From Flavobacteriaceae bacterium (GTDB lineage Bacteria; Bacteroidota; Bacteroidia; Flavobacteriales; Flavobacteriaceae): DNA of 64,000 nucleotides. The stretch is from the NCBI GenBank assembly GCA_014238425.1, contig JABABD010000037.1, positions 1 through 64,000 on the forward strand. The letters run 5' to 3'. The notes under the pieces were generated by a model. It saw only the letters and a list, made by a program, of their open reading frames with translations. It ran no database searches and was not told where the DNA came from. The position numbers were made by a program, and so were the translations under genes. Of this stretch, positions 42,803 to 51,828 are shown piece after piece. The number at the start of each line of letters is the position of its first letter. Position 1 is the first letter of the stretch.

Positions 42803-44788
42803 TTATTGCTTAACAAACGCAGGTATAACGATTTCAGAAATTTGAGTCATTATTTTATCTTCGCCATCATGACCAGAAATTACAATGGTTAAATCAAGTT
42901 CTTCTATCACTATGACACGTTGTCCACCGCCTCCCCAAGCAAAGGCAGTATCATAACTTTTATCTCCCACCTTAACGAGTGTTTGATACCAAAAATAACC
43001 GTAACGATAGTCTTTAGGCATCCAATCTTGAGTAGGTTTCACAATGCTACTGGTGGCTTTGGCAAGATATTCTGCAGAAATAAGCTGTTCGCCATTTAAT
43101 TTACCCTTATTGAGAACCAAATTACCCAATTTGAGCATGTCGCGAGACATGATACTTGCTCGCCACCCTGCTTCTGGCAAACCGCTAATATGATTTGACC
43201 ATTTATAATTGGTAATACCGAGTTTGTCAAGTAGCTCCCTTTTAATAAAGTCCTCAGCACTTCCGGGAACAGCGGCGTCAATGACCGTCATCACCAACAT
43301 TGGATTGAAATTACCATATAAATACGTCTGAGACTCTGAGGTTATTGGTCCGCTTTGCTCAAGAAGCGTCTGAACCAACCCTTGGCCTTTTAATCTCACT
43401 GAATCATTCTCAATTTTTTTCCATTCATCTCTATCTATATTTAGTCCTCCATGCATGGTCAATGCCTTATGAAGTGTGATTTTTTCGACTCCTTTGGTAA
43501 ATTCTTTGGGATTAGCATCTTTTAGAAAACTAATTAATGGTTTGTTTAGATCTTCCATGGATAGATAACCCATTTGAATTGCTCTACCCAAAACCAAACT
43601 GGTATACGCTTTAACGGCCGACGCTTGTCCGTGAGGCACGTTGATACGCCCTTTTTTGTAATAGGACTCAAAAACTAATTTGTTTTTGTGTGAAATAAGT
43701 ACCGCATCATAGCTCCCATGTTTACCTTCAAATATTTCCTGAGACAATTTGAGGATGGCATTTCGATCATTGTTATTTACCGCTAATGTATCAACTGATA
43801 TTCCGTCTTTTCTATCCTCTGGTGTTGGACTGACATATGCGTTATTGAGATGTGGAATATCCCAGAATGAGACCTCATAGTTATCACTTGAAATAGGACT
43901 CATCATGGATGACAACCAAGTGGCACTGCGAATTGCTGTCGTAGGGAATGCAGTTCCATGGTTACCCTCAATCACTTCTTTTAATACGGACAAACCGTCA
44001 TCTCTTCTATCCTTTAATAATTTAATAAACGCTTCGATGGGTTCTATCTCCTCTTCCAATGAACCATACGCAATAAAAACATTGGCCTTCAGGCTCGAGT
44101 TTCTATTTGACGCCTCGAAAGGTCCAAATTTAGTATTAAGTTCAGATAAATAATCAACTTCATCTTTAACCGTTGGACTACCAATAATGTAATTGTTAAA
44201 GGTATCAGGTTGAGCCATTAGTATATATGCACCAAATTCACCACTCAGTGAATACCCAAAATACGTACGACTATTTGGGTCAGTGCGATAGGTATTGTCG
44301 ACATATTTAATTACATCATCGCGAATAAAGTCTAAATGTGTTTTGGCTTGACCGAATTGGTATTTTGCTTGAATTTCTGGATTGCTGTGTTTGCTTATCG
44401 AGTAATCACGAAACCGACTCACATGCGCTCCTCTCTCTTTTTTTAGGTCTTCTTTTATGTCTAATTGCCAAGAAATTCCAACTAAAATCACATTTTCAAG
44501 GATATATTCTTGGCAGGTAGATAGTATTTCGAGATGCCACATAGCGTCTGTATAATAAAGGACAGGATAGGTTTTATTAGTATTCTCAGAATAATCTTCA
44601 GGCAATTCTATATAAAGCTCATAATTTCTTTCTGTCTTAGTATCTTTTATTGGGATTACCTGAATTTGGGGTAATACCAAGGAAGTTCCTTCTTCATTTG
44701 ATGCGAACTCTTTTACATTATTTTCTTGTGCAAAAGCAGTATTTGCAAACATAGAGATTGACAGTATTAATAATTTAATTGCTCTCAT
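42803..44788 (-). CDS. Fusion of an alpha/beta esterase and a beta-lactamase-fold hydrolase
   Basis: I start at ATG 44788 (MRAIKLLILSISMFANTAFAQ, a signal peptide). The longer frame to 44917 would overlap the next gene and hide the signal. The N-terminal half is an enterochelin-esterase/esterase D-like domain with nucleophile S180 in FGYSLSGEFG and H277 in EGNHGTAFP. The C-terminal half is a serine hydrolase with S390-A-V-K393, Y491-G-N493 and the Gly-rich WGGGGQRVI motif. Two potentially active hydrolases in one exported chain suggest successive steps on one substrate. The substrate is unknown. Confidence 0.85.
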   Translation of the reverse strand: MRAIKLLILSISMFANTAFAQENNVKEFASNEEGTSLVLPQIQVIPIKDTKTERNYELYIELPEDYSENTNKTYPVLYYTDAMWHLEILSTCQEYILENVILVGISWQLDIKEDLKKERGAHVSRFRDYSISKHSNPEIQAKYQFGQAKTHLDFIRDDVIKYVDNTYRTDPNSRTYFGYSLSGEFGAYILMAQPDTFNNYIIGSPTVKDEVDYLSELNTKFGPFEASNRNSSLKANVFIAYGSLEEEIEPIEAFIKLLKDRRDDGLSVLKEVIEGNHGTAFPTTAIRSATWLSSMMSPISSDNYEVSFWDIPHLNNAYVSPTPEDRKDGISVDTLAVNNNDRNAILKLSQEIFEGKHGSYDAVLISHKNKLVFESYYKKGRINVPHGQASAVKAYTSLVLGRAIQMGYLSMEDLNKPLISFLKDANPKEFTKGVEKITLHKALTMHGGLNIDRDEWKKIENDSVRLKGQGLVQTLLEQSGPITSESQTYLYGNFNPMLVMTVIDAAVPGSAEDFIKRELLDKLGITNYKWSNHISGLPEAGWRASIMSRDMLKLGNLVLNKGKLNGEQLISAEYLAKATSSIVKPTQDWMPKDYRYGYFWYQTLVKVGDKSYDTAFAWGGGGQRVIVIEELDLTIVISGHDGEDKIMTQISEIVIPAFVKQ

Positions 44789-44849
44789 ATATCTTCTTTT
44801 ATTAGTGATAGGTATTAGTATATAGTTAACCTTTATTTTATAGGTCATT

Positions 44850-46103
44850 TTATTTAAAATCAAACAGTCCAGATTTAGAAAGCTGTCGAGAAATGACACT
44901 AAGTTGACTCCTTTCACGATCTACATTGGCAGTTCCGAAGAATGCGATAACCAAATCTTTAGAAGGTGAGATATAAAGGCCTTGACCTCCATGTGCTCCT
45001 TTATAAAAATCGCCATCATCGAATACTGCACCCCATTGATAATTGCTATATATCGTTTCTTTAAAATTCCGTGATGTCTCCTTGAGGTTTTTATTTACAT
45101 TTTGGATTTTAGATAAGTACGCATCAGAAATTATCGGATAGGTGCTCTTTCTTCCACTAGGCGTAAAAGCAAGACCAAATTTAGCAAGATCTCGAAGTGT
45201 TGTTGACATGCCATCGGCATATGAAATAGAGGTCCCATTTTTATTGATTCCTAAAAGAGCGCCATGTTCTGATCCTATCTTTCTCCATATTTCCTGTTCA
45301 ACAAAATCTTTAAAGGTAAGACCACTTATTTTTTCGACTAGTAACGTTAATACCATAGCATCGGCATTCGACCATTGGTACTCCGTTCCTGATGGCCTAA
45401 CAGACTTCGCTGTAGCTAAATCTTTAATTGGGTCAAAACTCGCCTCATACGTCTCTAATGGAACACGATCAATTCCGGAACTCATGGCAAGAATATCAAG
45501 TACAGGAACACCTTCCCAGCCTGAATCTTTAAGGGCATCAAAGTAGTAATCTATGGGTTTGCTCGTATCGATTAAACCTCTATCCTCTAAAATAGCAATT
45601 GAAGTACTAACAAAGACTTGGGTTATTACCATATTAATATGCAAGTCTGTTGGGAACATTCTCGGATAGCCTTCAAAGACAATTTTACCTTTATGAATTA
45701 TAATTAACCCATTTACTTCTACTTGCTGTACATAGTCATTTAATGAGAGTCCACCACCTTTTTTTAAATCTGTTGACGTAATAAAATTTTTCACATCATC
45801 TCTTGGCGTTTCTTCAAGAATTTTCGGCGTATCTGACCTAAGTATGCGCGAGTGTTTTTGAATTTGGGAGAAGTTGAGATAATAATATCGTTCGTGATCA
45901 CCATATTCGGTCCAATTGCCTCCTTCAAAAATGCGCTTATGGAATCCATAAATTTCTTCTTTTGTAAATCCAGAATAATTATACGTTTCATATTTTGACC
46001 CCATAGTGCTTAAGGTATCTGAGTCCTTTTTTGGTTCGTTTTTACATGCAAGAAAAAGAAATATTAAAAGTAGTAGTCCTGTTATGTTTTTCATTATTTT
46101 CAT
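44850..46103 (-). CDS. Serine-hydrolase-like lipoprotein lacking the catalytic residues
   Basis: A lipoprotein signal ends LFLAC20. A second ATG at 46094 is an equally good start. The fold is that of the beta-lactamase family: GLIIIHKGKIVFEGY, ILEDRGLIDTSKPIDYYF, ILAMSSGIDR, and AHGGQGLYISPSKDLV as the third motif. The SxxK motif, however, is V159-I-T-Q162, and the YxN tyrosine is W244 (YQWSNADA). Both serine and lysine are lost, so I predict a dead enzyme acting as a binding or regulatory protein. It lies 61 bases upstream of the esterase fusion and is probably co-transcribed. Confidence 0.85.
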   Translation of the reverse strand: MKIMKNITGLLLLIFLFLACKNEPKKDSDTLSTMGSKYETYNYSGFTKEEIYGFHKRIFEGGNWTEYGDHERYYYLNFSQIQKHSRILRSDTPKILEETPRDDVKNFITSTDLKKGGGLSLNDYVQQVEVNGLIIIHKGKIVFEGYPRMFPTDLHINMVITQVFVSTSIAILEDRGLIDTSKPIDYYFDALKDSGWEGVPVLDILAMSSGIDRVPLETYEASFDPIKDLATAKSVRPSGTEYQWSNADAMVLTLLVEKISGLTFKDFVEQEIWRKIGSEHGALLGINKNGTSISYADGMSTTLRDLAKFGLAFTPSGRKSTYPIISDAYLSKIQNVNKNLKETSRNFKETIYSNYQWGAVFDDGDFYKGAHGGQGLYISPSKDLVIAFFGTANVDRERSQLSVISRQLSKSGLFDFK

Positions 46104-46299
46104 AGTTTATAAAAGTTCGATACCCATAATTAAATGTTGTATAAAAATATAGTATAATCTATGCGTAATAACTTAAAGAGGATAAACACAACAATTAAAT
46201 GATAAAGCCATTTCGTCATTGATATAACCCTTTGGTAAAGAAATTACGGCGATTTGTATGTATAGATACTATCTTTATTAGATTTTAATAAAAGAGTTT

Positions 46300-47292
46300 A
46301 TGATTAAAAAGACTTTTAAGGATACCATACTCCTTAACATAGGAGCTTTTGTATTGGTGCTCATCCTTGAACTATTAAGTGGATGGATGATCATAGATCG
46401 ATATGATTCGCCTTTTTCTTTTTTTTTATGGGCACTTAAATATGCCATTAATATTATGGCAGTTATATGGATAAATCATTTTGTTCTTATTCCTTACTTT
46501 TTTGATAAGAAAAGATATTTTATATACGGACTCTTAGTCATTGGGAGTATATTTCTTGTTGCCTATATAGAAGCTTATGCTAACAACAGCTGGCCTGGTG
46601 TTACTAAAACTTTTTTATTTCATTTTTATACCACAGGTACTGGTATGGCTGCTTTTTTTTTAAGAAGAAATATGATCATCCAAAGAGAAAATGCTGAGAA
46701 AGAAAAATTACAAAAAGAGATGGAGCTTAACTATTTAAAGGAGCAGGTGAATCCTCATTTTTTATTTAACTCATTGAATAGTATTTATTCACTTTCTAGA
46801 CAACAATCTCTAGAAACTCCTGATCTTGTCATGCAGCTCTCAGAATTAATGAGATATCAATTAGAGAGTTCTAAAAAAGATACTGTTTTATTAAAAGAAG
46901 AGCTTGAATTTATAGAGAATTATTTGTTACTTGAAGAAAAAAGACTGAGTAAACGTTGTATTATTGAATTTTCAATTGAAGGCGATCTTTCAAGATTAAG
47001 AATTTCACCAATGTTGTTAATTCCTTTTGCTGAAAATGCTATTAAACATGGAGCGCAAAGCACTAATGAACAGAGTAAAATTGATATTTCTGCCACTATA
47101 AAAAACACTACGCTACATTTTGGTGTGGTTAATTCAAAGCCTACGATGATTACTGCATCAAATAGAAACGGACTAGGGCTAGAAAATGTGAGAAGACGTT
47201 TAGGTCTATTATATCCTAATGCTCACACATTAGATATCGCTGATAAAGGAAACGAATATCATGTAAACTTAACTGTTGATTTAACCGTGTAA
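46300..47292 (+). CDS. LytS/YehU-type sensor histidine kinase
   Basis: Four membrane helices (about 11-29, 41-65, 73-92 and 105-122) are followed by a short coiled coil and the His_kinase domain. The phospho-accepting H153 lies in EQVNPHFLFNSLNSIY. The ATP-binding part has LLIPFAENAIKHG (N box) and NGLGLENVRRRL (G box). It should phosphorylate the LytTR regulator that begins 2 bases after its stop. It is divergent from the serine hydrolase pair, with a 196-base shared upstream region, so those genes are plausible targets. Confidence 0.92.
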   Translation: MIKKTFKDTILLNIGAFVLVLILELLSGWMIIDRYDSPFSFFLWALKYAINIMAVIWINHFVLIPYFFDKKRYFIYGLLVIGSIFLVAYIEAYANNSWPGVTKTFLFHFYTTGTGMAAFFLRRNMIIQRENAEKEKLQKEMELNYLKEQVNPHFLFNSLNSIYSLSRQQSLETPDLVMQLSELMRYQLESSKKDTVLLKEELEFIENYLLLEEKRLSKRCIIEFSIEGDLSRLRISPMLLIPFAENAIKHGAQSTNEQSKIDISATIKNTTLHFGVVNSKPTMITASNRNGLGLENVRRRLGLLYPNAHTLDIADKGNEYHVNLTVDLTV

Positions 47293-47293
47293 T

Positions 47294-47989
47294 ATGATAA
47301 AAATTGGTATTGTCGATGATGAATTATTAGCACGTAAAGTGTTAGAAGAGTATTGTTCTAAAATTGACAGCTTAGAATTAGTATTAAGTACTGGAAATCC
47401 GCTTGAATTTATCAATTTCGCTCAACAAAACAACGTTGATCTCATCTTTCTAGATATAGAAATGCCCGAACTTAATGGGATGGAAATTTTGCGTTCTATG
47501 TTAAAACCACCTAAAGTGATTTTAACTACGGCTTATTCTGAGTATGCATTAGAAAGTTATAATTATGGTGTTGTAGATTATTTATTGAAACCAATAAAAC
47601 TTGAACGCTTTTTAAAAGCCATAAATAAAGTTTCAGCTTCAAAAATAACAGCCCCTAAAAAAAATAGTGCAAGTGAAGAACTTCAAATAAAGCATGATGG
47701 CATGCCAGTTAATATTTCATTTAAATCAATTCTATACATTCAGAGTTTTGGGAATTATCTAAAAATATTTACAGACTCAAGAATGTATCTTATCTCTGAA
47801 ACCCTCATTAATATTACCACCTTATTATCTGAGAATTTCCAACGTACACATAAATCATATATTACTAATTTGGATAGAGTTACAAGGGCAAACAGAACAT
47901 ATTTGTTAATTGAAAACATTAAAGTTCCAGTCAGCGCTATGTATAAGGTTATTGTATTTGAAAAATTGGAAGTTTTAGCGAAATTATAA
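47294..47989 (+). CDS. LytTR family response regulator
   Basis: The receiver domain (1-118) has the acidic pair at D8/D9, phospho-acceptor D54 (IFLDIEMPELNG), T79 (LTTAYSEYALE) and the lysine of DYLLKPI. The LytTR DNA-binding domain covers about 140-231 (ILYIQSFGNYLKIFT, FQRTHKSYITNLDRV). LytTR domains bind direct repeats about two helical turns apart. It is paired with the kinase upstream in one operon. The downstream end meets a repeat fragment (48011). Confidence 0.92.
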   Translation: MIKIGIVDDELLARKVLEEYCSKIDSLELVLSTGNPLEFINFAQQNNVDLIFLDIEMPELNGMEILRSMLKPPKVILTTAYSEYALESYNYGVVDYLLKPIKLERFLKAINKVSASKITAPKKNSASEELQIKHDGMPVNISFKSILYIQSFGNYLKIFTDSRMYLISETLINITTLLSENFQRTHKSYITNLDRVTRANRTYLLIENIKVPVSAMYKVIVFEKLEVLAKL

Positions 47990-48010
47990 ATACCCTCTCT
48001 ATAATTTAAA

Positions 48011-48030
48011 CCATTCTACACACATAGGTA
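48011..48030 (+). repeat. Interspersed repeat fragment G
   Basis: Only the left end is left: CCATTCTACACACATAGG. It lies between the convergent LytTR and DUF5916 genes. Confidence 0.5.
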
Positions 48031-48098
48031 AGTTACTTTATTCATTTGGCTATTATTTTAAAATGTTTTACTTATTTATATCTATGTAGTATATTCCT

Positions 48099-50426
48099 TT
48101 ATAGTTGAAAGGTATACGTGTATTTCAACTGAATACTCTGATAGTTACTCGTTGGTAGGTAAGGTTGAACCCTACCCATATCTTGGTTAAAATCTCCATT
48201 GTAAACTAGGTAGAAGTCGTTGCCCTCTTTAGGGTTATATCTCAATCTAAAATTACCGGCGTAAGTTTTGCTTAAGCTGTTGTATTGAAGTTGAGAACTC
48301 ATTGTCAATTTTGTGCTGAACGTATATAAGAGTTTGAGGCTCGCAAGTGTGATGTCTCTATTAATATTCAAACTTTCAAATGCCAATCTGTTATAAGATA
48401 GGCTTCCTTGTAAGATAAAATCAGGAGTAATATTCATAAATGGGGATGCACTTATCGTAACTTTTTTGCCATCATAAAAATTTCCAATGTCAAGTGTCGC
48501 GGCATATGATATGCGTTGCGCGACAGGACTCACCATAGATGCGCTTACCGAGTTAAAGTTATATTCGTCGGCATCTAGAGTAATACCTTCAACCAATTGC
48601 AAACCTGAAAGTAGCAGCTCTTTATTGTTGTTTAAGGAAATGGTATAATTCCATCCAAGCTTGGTCAATAATTGAAAACCTAATTGATTGTTTCTTGTTT
48701 CCAATTCTTTCGAAGTATTCCCCCAAATAGAAATACTGTTCACATAAGGTCCGTATTGGACAATTTTTGATTTGGAACTAGGAAATATATTGTAGGCAAG
48801 CCTGGTTCCTAATTGGCTATAATCCAATCTTCTTTCGAAGCCCATCTTGGGAAGATAGTTTTTACCAGTTCTAGCATAATCTAAGGTATAAACAACTCCT
48901 TTTTGAGACCTTTTATTCAACTGAACGAAATATTTTGAATTGTCAGTTTCCTCTGAATTCAAATTTGTATCAAAACTTTGCGCCCATCTCGCAGATAGAT
49001 AGTTTTCGTCAAATAGTTTGATAGTGGTGTCGATACCATAAACGGTGTTATTGTTGCCTCTAAAATCAGTACGATTTGTGGCAATCACTCCAAGATTGGA
49101 GTTCTCATTTATGATTTTTCGCCGTATTCGAAATACTCCAAAATTTTCAGAAGCTACATCATTTTGAGATGCGGTCTGCATGTTTAGGAATCCAGTTTCC
49201 CACTTTCCAAATTTAGCTACGGTACGCAATCCCCCATAAATCCTTGTCTGTCTTCCATTTACAATACCTATTTGCCTACTGTAAAATACTTTATCAAACG
49301 CCCCAAAATTAAAATCGAACAAGCTTGCTCTTTCTTGAAAAAACAGTCTTTTCTCAGGAAAAAATAGATTGAATCGACTCAAGTTCACTTGTTGGTCATC
49401 TACCTCTACTTGGGCAAAATCGGTATTCAATGTGATATCGACTATTGCATTACTACCAAGACCAATCTTAGCGTCTAAACCAATTTCGCGTATGAATGTC
49501 CCATCCAATTCATATTCTTGTTCATTTTCAGATAGGTTATTATTGCTTTCTCCACCCGTTAAGATATAAGGAGCAATTCGAAATGGTTTTTTTTCTTCAA
49601 TATTTTCGAAAACAAATCGCTGAGTTAAAGAAGGTCTAAAAGAACTGCCTGTACTAAGATCCCTTGGTGGGAAAATATCAGTTTCATCGTTCCTCGCTAA
49701 ATATCTCCAAGTAGTTATGCCCATCACCGTTTTGCCATCAACAGACTCAAAAGGCAAGCTTGAAAAAGGAATTCTAATTTCGGCGAACCACCCTTCTTCA
49801 GTTATTGTCGATGCTCCATCCCAGAATGTGTTCCAACTTAAATTAAAAGCATTTGGCCCTACTATATCATTAGATAAAGCCATATCAAATCTTGAACCAG
49901 TAGGTGTAACAACAAATGCAAGCGCATTCTCCCTGTCATTATAAGTGTCTATCAGCAGGCCGCACCATTCTGTATTTTCGGTAAAATCATCACGCTTTTT
50001 AGAATTTGCATTTATCTTATTTGGCTCATTATCAAATAGCTTACCCGATAAATAAATGTACTTCTCGTCGTAAGCAATTCTTATTTCAGTTTTTTGAGTA
50101 GGTTGATCTCCGGCGTTAGGTACCTTTTGAGTACAATGTAAAGGTTCTATTGTTTCCCAAAAAGGCTCATTAACGATTCCATCGATTACAACCTTATTGG
50201 TAATTTTCACAACGCTTCTAATTGAATTAAAATCATGCCCTTTTTGAGTATTTTGTTTAGAGCTTACACTTTCCTCTGATTGAGCATTATCTTGGCTATG
50301 GGAAATTGACATTCCAATAAAAAACAAACTCAATAATAAAATAGTATTGATTCTTACAACATAGTAAGTCGCTCTAATTTTCACACGTTTTACTCTGTTT
50401 AATTTCGATTTAGAATACTCTTTCAT
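48099..50426 (-). CDS. DUF5916 outer-membrane protein with CBM9-like N-terminal domain
   Basis: After a long basic n-region and signal segment (about residues 25-45), a CBM9-like domain follows (VVIDGIVNEPFWETI, IRIAYDEKYIYLSGKLFDNEP, GWFAEIRIPFSSLPF; about 70-265). From about 285 on it fits DUF5916: a beta-barrel with alternating aromatic strands (LFFPEKRLFFQERASLFDF, YSRQIGIVNGRQTRIYGGLR) ending in YQSIQLKYTYTFQL. It is located in the outer membrane, with unknown function, possibly surface display or glycan binding. It lies 2 bases after the GNAT stop, in one operon with that gene and the small membrane protein. Confidence 0.88.
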   Translation of the reverse strand: MKEYSKSKLNRVKRVKIRATYYVVRINTILLLSLFFIGMSISHSQDNAQSEESVSSKQNTQKGHDFNSIRSVVKITNKVVIDGIVNEPFWETIEPLHCTQKVPNAGDQPTQKTEIRIAYDEKYIYLSGKLFDNEPNKINANSKKRDDFTENTEWCGLLIDTYNDRENALAFVVTPTGSRFDMALSNDIVGPNAFNLSWNTFWDGASTITEEGWFAEIRIPFSSLPFESVDGKTVMGITTWRYLARNDETDIFPPRDLSTGSSFRPSLTQRFVFENIEEKKPFRIAPYILTGGESNNNLSENEQEYELDGTFIREIGLDAKIGLGSNAIVDITLNTDFAQVEVDDQQVNLSRFNLFFPEKRLFFQERASLFDFNFGAFDKVFYSRQIGIVNGRQTRIYGGLRTVAKFGKWETGFLNMQTASQNDVASENFGVFRIRRKIINENSNLGVIATNRTDFRGNNNTVYGIDTTIKLFDENYLSARWAQSFDTNLNSEETDNSKYFVQLNKRSQKGVVYTLDYARTGKNYLPKMGFERRLDYSQLGTRLAYNIFPSSKSKIVQYGPYVNSISIWGNTSKELETRNNQLGFQLLTKLGWNYTISLNNNKELLLSGLQLVEGITLDADEYNFNSVSASMVSPVAQRISYAATLDIGNFYDGKKVTISASPFMNITPDFILQGSLSYNRLAFESLNINRDITLASLKLLYTFSTKLTMSSQLQYNSLSKTYAGNFRLRYNPKEGNDFYLVYNGDFNQDMGRVQPYLPTSNYQSIQLKYTYTFQL

Positions 50427-50428
50427 CC

Positions 50429-50944
50429 TTATAGTTTTTTAGAGAATACAATGTTCTCATATGATTTTCCATTAACTATAAAATTTAATTCTCCAACATT
50501 TTTAAATTCATTTTTTTCATAGAATCTTATAGCTCTATTATTTTTTATATAAACGGAAAGCCACATGGTATCTAATTGTAATGCTTTGGCTTGCTCTTCA
50601 ACATAAATTAATAACTGTTTTCCAATTTTTAAGGGTATAAAATCATTTAGAATGAAAATTCGTTCTAATCGACAATTGTTTTGTGAAGCAACATTTTCTT
50701 GTATCGCATGTACTATTAATTTCGCATAACCAATAGGTAAATTATCTACATAAATAATATAGAAGAGTTGCTTGGGATTGTTGATATCCTGTTTCGTTTT
50801 AGAAACTGAAAAGTTTTCGTCAAGGTATTTTATTAGATTGTTTTTATCATCTATATAATGACCATGAGATTCAGCCCATGTTAGTCGTCCTAAAAGGGCT
50901 AAAATTGCTGTGTCTGATTCTTTGGCTTTTTTTATTTTAATCAT
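50429..50944 (-). CDS. GNAT family N-acetyltransferase
   Basis: This 171-residue acetyltransferase shows IKIKKAKESDTAILALLGRLTW at its N-terminus. The acetyl-CoA motif region is CRLERIFILNDFIPLKIGKQLLIYVEEQAK (residues about 98-125; the usual Q/RxxGxG/A appears as PLKIGKQ), and LSVYIKNNRAIRFYEKNEFKNVGE completes the fold. The substrate is unknown. It overlaps the upstream small membrane protein gene by 8 bases and so is translationally coupled. The set is divergent from an HxlR regulator. Confidence 0.85.
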   Translation of the reverse strand: MIKIKKAKESDTAILALLGRLTWAESHGHYIDDKNNLIKYLDENFSVSKTKQDINNPKQLFYIIYVDNLPIGYAKLIVHAIQENVASQNNCRLERIFILNDFIPLKIGKQLLIYVEEQAKALQLDTMWLSVYIKNNRAIRFYEKNEFKNVGELNFIVNGKSYENIVFSKKL

Positions 50945-51173
50945 TATTGTTATCTTTTATTCGTAATCTTCTTATGTGAAACCCATGAAGAAACACTGCA
51001 ATTGTGCATCCTACTATTATTGGTGTAGCGCTAATTAATACACCATATAAAATGTAACCTACATTGGCAATTAGTGAAATTAATCGCAGCTTATATTCAC
51101 CTTTGGTGGACATAGAATATAGATTAATCACTAAGGCGGCGTATCCAATACTATCAATTAAAACTGGGTTCAT
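50937..51173 (-). CDS. Small three-helix membrane protein
   Basis: The 78 residues contain three hydrophobic segments (about 5-20, 29-45 and 48-66) and a basic end (HIRRLRIKD). Size and spacing remind me of SemiSWEET or YgjV-type proteins, but I do not see a decisive motif, so the family stays open. It is the first gene of the minus-strand operon with GNAT and DUF5916. The start lies 42 bases from the HxlR operator dyad. Confidence 0.7.
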   Translation of the reverse strand: MNPVLIDSIGYAALVINLYSMSTKGEYKLRLISLIANVGYILYGVLISATPIIVGCTIAVFLHGFHIRRLRIKDNNND

Positions 51174-51214
51174 ATGATATCTTTTTTTAAATTATTGATG
51201 TTCTATTTTTATAC

Positions 51215-51259
51215 TATACTTAATATAGCTACAATATTAAGTATATTATTATATCTTTG
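51215..51259 (+). promoter_or_regulatory. HxlR operator dyad and promoter
   Basis: TATACTTAATAT (51215-51226) and ATATTAAGTATA (51234-51245) form a perfect 12-bp inverted repeat with a 7-base centre, between divergent genes. The TAnnTTTG element TATCTTTG follows at 51252-51259. The dyad covers the -33 region, so a bound HxlR dimer would repress its own gene and perhaps the divergent operon. Confidence 0.7.
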
Positions 51260-51299
51260 CAATAACGGTCAAAAATGATAGTTTAATTAAATTTGAAAT

Positions 51300-51635
51300 A
51301 TGCACACATTTAGCGGAAAAGAATATCCCTGTTGTACAAGTTTAGCGATGGGAATTATTGGTGGAAAATGGAAAACAGTTATCATATACCATCTGAAAAA
51401 TAATACATTGCGCTATAATGAGCTTAGGAAGAAAATACCTTGGGTAACTGAACGCACTTTGAGTTTACAGTTAAAAACATTGGAAAGAGATGGAATTATC
51501 AAGAGGAAAGTTTATACCTCAAAACCACCATTAAAAGTAGAATACTCCCTAACTGAGTTTGGGGAAACTTTAGTACCCTTGTTGCAAGCTATTATAGATT
51601 GGGGAAATTATGTGATTGAACATAAAGTAGATTAA
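51300..51635 (+). CDS. HxlR family transcriptional regulator
   Basis: The 111 residues form a typical HxlR winged helix: CCTSLAMGIIGGKWKTVIIYHL, LRYNELRKKIPWVTERTLSLQLKTLERDGIIKRKVY (described at residues about 37-72) and VEYSLTEFGETLVPLL. The conserved early cysteine pair CC (11-12) is present, as in redox- or aldehyde-sensing members. It is divergent from the small membrane protein/GNAT/DUF5916 operon, with a clear operator dyad between them. Confidence 0.92.
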   Translation: MHTFSGKEYPCCTSLAMGIIGGKWKTVIIYHLKNNTLRYNELRKKIPWVTERTLSLQLKTLERDGIIKRKVYTSKPPLKVEYSLTEFGETLVPLLQAIIDWGNYVIEHKVD

Positions 51636-51724
51636 TATAAAAAACTTTATACAGATTTATTAGGGTTTTAATGCAAAAAGGATTTTTAAAACTCTGGTTC
51701 TAGCAAGATTTTTGAAAGTATAAT

Positions 51725-51821
51725 CCATTCCACATACTTCTCCTACCTTCGTTAGGAATTCGTGAATCTCGTACCTCGATGTCATTAACTTTATAGAAAA
51801 AACTTTTTAGAATAAATTTTT
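51725..51821 (+). repeat. Interspersed repeat copy H, partial
   Basis: It starts CCATTCCACATACTTCTCCT. An altered variable segment follows, then GTCATTAAC and AGAAAAAACTTTTTAG. The second half is replaced by the 3' end of the LamG gene, whose stop is 8 bases away. Confidence 0.7.
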
Positions 51822-51828
51822 GTTTTCA

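Noticed and set aside
44789..44917. Longer N-terminus of the esterase fusion
   Set aside because: It would overlap the upstream gene by 68 bases and place 43 residues ahead of a clear signal peptide.
21169..46103. A beta-lactam resistance island (BlaI/BlaR1 plus many beta-lactamase-like genes)
   Set aside because: The hydrolases carry NylB/family VIII-style motifs, lie in separate modules, and the M56 protein lacks a penicillin-binding sensor domain.
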